Positions 5,457 to 6,222 of a DNA stretch of 6,222 bases are shown here, one piece after another. A program made the position numbers and the translations under genes. Origin of the DNA: RGIG4608 sp045125655 (GTDB lineage Bacteria > Bacillota > Clostridia > Oscillospirales > CAG-272); contig JBGVNP010000217.1 of the NCBI GenBank assembly GCA_045125655.1, positions 1 through 6,222 on the forward strand, in the 5' to 3' direction. The notes beneath the pieces were generated by a model. That model did not search any database and had not been told where the DNA came from. It saw only the letters and a list, made by a program, of their open reading frames with translations. Numbering within the stretch: the stretch's first letter is position 1; each line of letters opens with the position of its first letter.

Positions 5457-6222
5457 TTATTTGTTTTGAGAATTCAACACATCAACCAAAGCGTCGGTAG
5501 CTTTTTCTGCATACTCTTCAAACTTTCCTTTATCGCGCAAATAGAAAAGAATAGTATATCTATCTCTCATAATGAGCGCACGGTGAATACCGTCAATGAT
5601 TATCTGACGATCCTTAACAGTCGCAGGTACGTTCATCTTCACGCAAAACTCCTCAACCGCATCAAAATACGGAAGGTATTTTGAAATCAATTCTTTAAGA
5701 TGCTCATCATTCGTCTCTTGATAAAGCATTTTGTACATTATAGCCACAAGACGCGTACCTTCGCACACTTCAAGTCCATGAAGATGAGGATGATTTCCGT
5801 GCTCTATATCATAAAGCTCCCATGCGTGAGCAATTATGTGCTCGGAGCCCGATGCAGGACGCGAATTTCCTGTGTAAGCCATACCAAGACCTGTTACAAG
5901 AAATCCTTCCATAATATTCTTGACGCATTCTCTATCGCGCTTTGCCAACTCATATCCATTTTCAAGGCATTTATTGGTCGCCTCAATAACGTCTTTGGCG
6001 ATTTTGTCACAGAAATATTCTCCTGAATAATCTCTTGCAAGCTCCCAGTCAAGAATACCTATATATTTACCAAACATATCGCCAATGCCTGCAAGCATCA
6101 TCTCAAAAGGTGCATCCTTGAGAATATCGAGGTCTCCTATAATATATTTTGGGGTTGTACACTGAATAGTCGCCTTTGAGCCGTTGAACAAAAACGGTGT
6201 GCCTGCCGACGCATATCCGTCC
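5457..6222 (-). CDS. sn-glycerol-1-phosphate dehydrogenase, AraM/EgsA type (N-terminus beyond window)
   Basis: The C-terminal 254 residues are visible, with the frame open to the right edge; the first visible residues are DGYASAGTPF, a conserved family segment, so the TTG at 6191 is not a start. The missing part, roughly 120-150 residues, should hold the NAD(P)-binding domain. Expected zinc ligands are D48 in GIGDMFGKY, H128 in SRPASGSEH and H148 in HLHGLEV (numbering of the visible part). SRPASGSEH with a following W fits bacterial AraM closely. The reaction is reversible reduction of dihydroxyacetone phosphate to sn-glycerol-1-phosphate, the enantiomer used for archaeal lipids and, in Bacillus, for heptaprenylglyceryl phosphate. 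It is upstream of and 14 nt from the HAD-IIA phosphatase in one operon. A simple glycerol dehydrogenase is the main alternative, but the GSEH and HG contexts and GDLDIL argue for the AraM group. Confidence 0.9.
   Translation of the reverse strand, partial: DGYASAGTPFLFNGSKATIQCTTPKYIIGDLDILKDAPFEMMLAGIGDMFGKYIGILDWELARDYSGEYFCDKIAKDVIEATNKCLENGYELAKRDRECVKNIMEGFLVTGLGMAYTGNSRPASGSEHIIAHAWELYDIEHGNHPHLHGLEVCEGTRLVAIMYKMLYQETNDEHLKELISKYLPYFDAVEEFCVKMNVPATVKDRQIIIDGIHRALIMRDRYTILFYLRDKGKFEEYAEKATDALVDVLNSQNK

Noticed and set aside
6189..6191. TTG as the start of the glycerol-1-phosphate dehydrogenase
   Set aside because: The frame stays open to the window edge and the residues just upstream, DGYASAGTPF, are conserved in the family, so the gene is cut by the window and not initiated here.

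Overview
The window reads as a chromosomal glycerol-phosphate locus from a low-GC Gram-positive bacterium, most likely a Clostridia-class Firmicute. The evidence is the AT-rich intergenic DNA, strong GGAGG-type ribosome binding sites, consensus TTGACA/TATAAT promoters, a GlpP-type antiterminator, and a GlpA-like oxidoreductase followed by a DUF1667 protein, a combination I associate with clostridia. The species cannot be named from the sequence.

Layout from left to right. (1) Minus strand, 1-710: a HAD-superfamily protein related to eukaryotic-type phosphomannomutase, cut by the left edge. (2) Minus strand, 744-3791: three tightly packed genes in transcription order. They encode a GlpA-like FAD oxidoreductase with a C-terminal BFD-type [2Fe-2S] domain, a second FAD/NAD-binding oxidoreductase with an extra beta-rich tail, and a small four-cysteine DUF1667 protein. 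The phosphomannomutase-like gene follows 33 nt later and may be the last cistron. (3) 3792-4022: a divergent control region with two near-perfect sigma-A promoters back to back. The minus-strand transcript carries a leader of about 115 nt containing a nested hairpin and U-run that looks like an attenuator. (4) Plus strand, 4023-4568: glpP, the glycerol-3-phosphate-responsive antiterminator. (5) 4575-4616: a long, perfectly paired hairpin that can terminate transcription from both sides. (6) Minus strand, 4621 to the right edge: a HAD-IIA phosphatase preceded by an AraM/EgsA-type sn-glycerol-1-phosphate dehydrogenase that is missing its N-terminus.

How the parts fit together (inference). GlpP made from the divergent promoter would, with glycerol-3-phosphate bound, allow read-through of the leader hairpin and switch on the three-component oxidoreductase, which converts glycerol-3-phosphate to DHAP. 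The right-hand pair handles the opposite enantiomer: DHAP to glycerol-1-phosphate, with a phosphatase that could release glycerol or act on a related phosphate ester. The most interesting points are the attenuator facing glpP, the DUF1667 protein standing where GlpC would be, the uncharacterised tail on the second oxidoreductase, the dehydrogenase-phosphatase pair, and the phosphomannomutase-like protein that lacks the family's substrate-binding arginines. No tRNA, rRNA, CRISPR array, insertion sequence or phage gene was seen.
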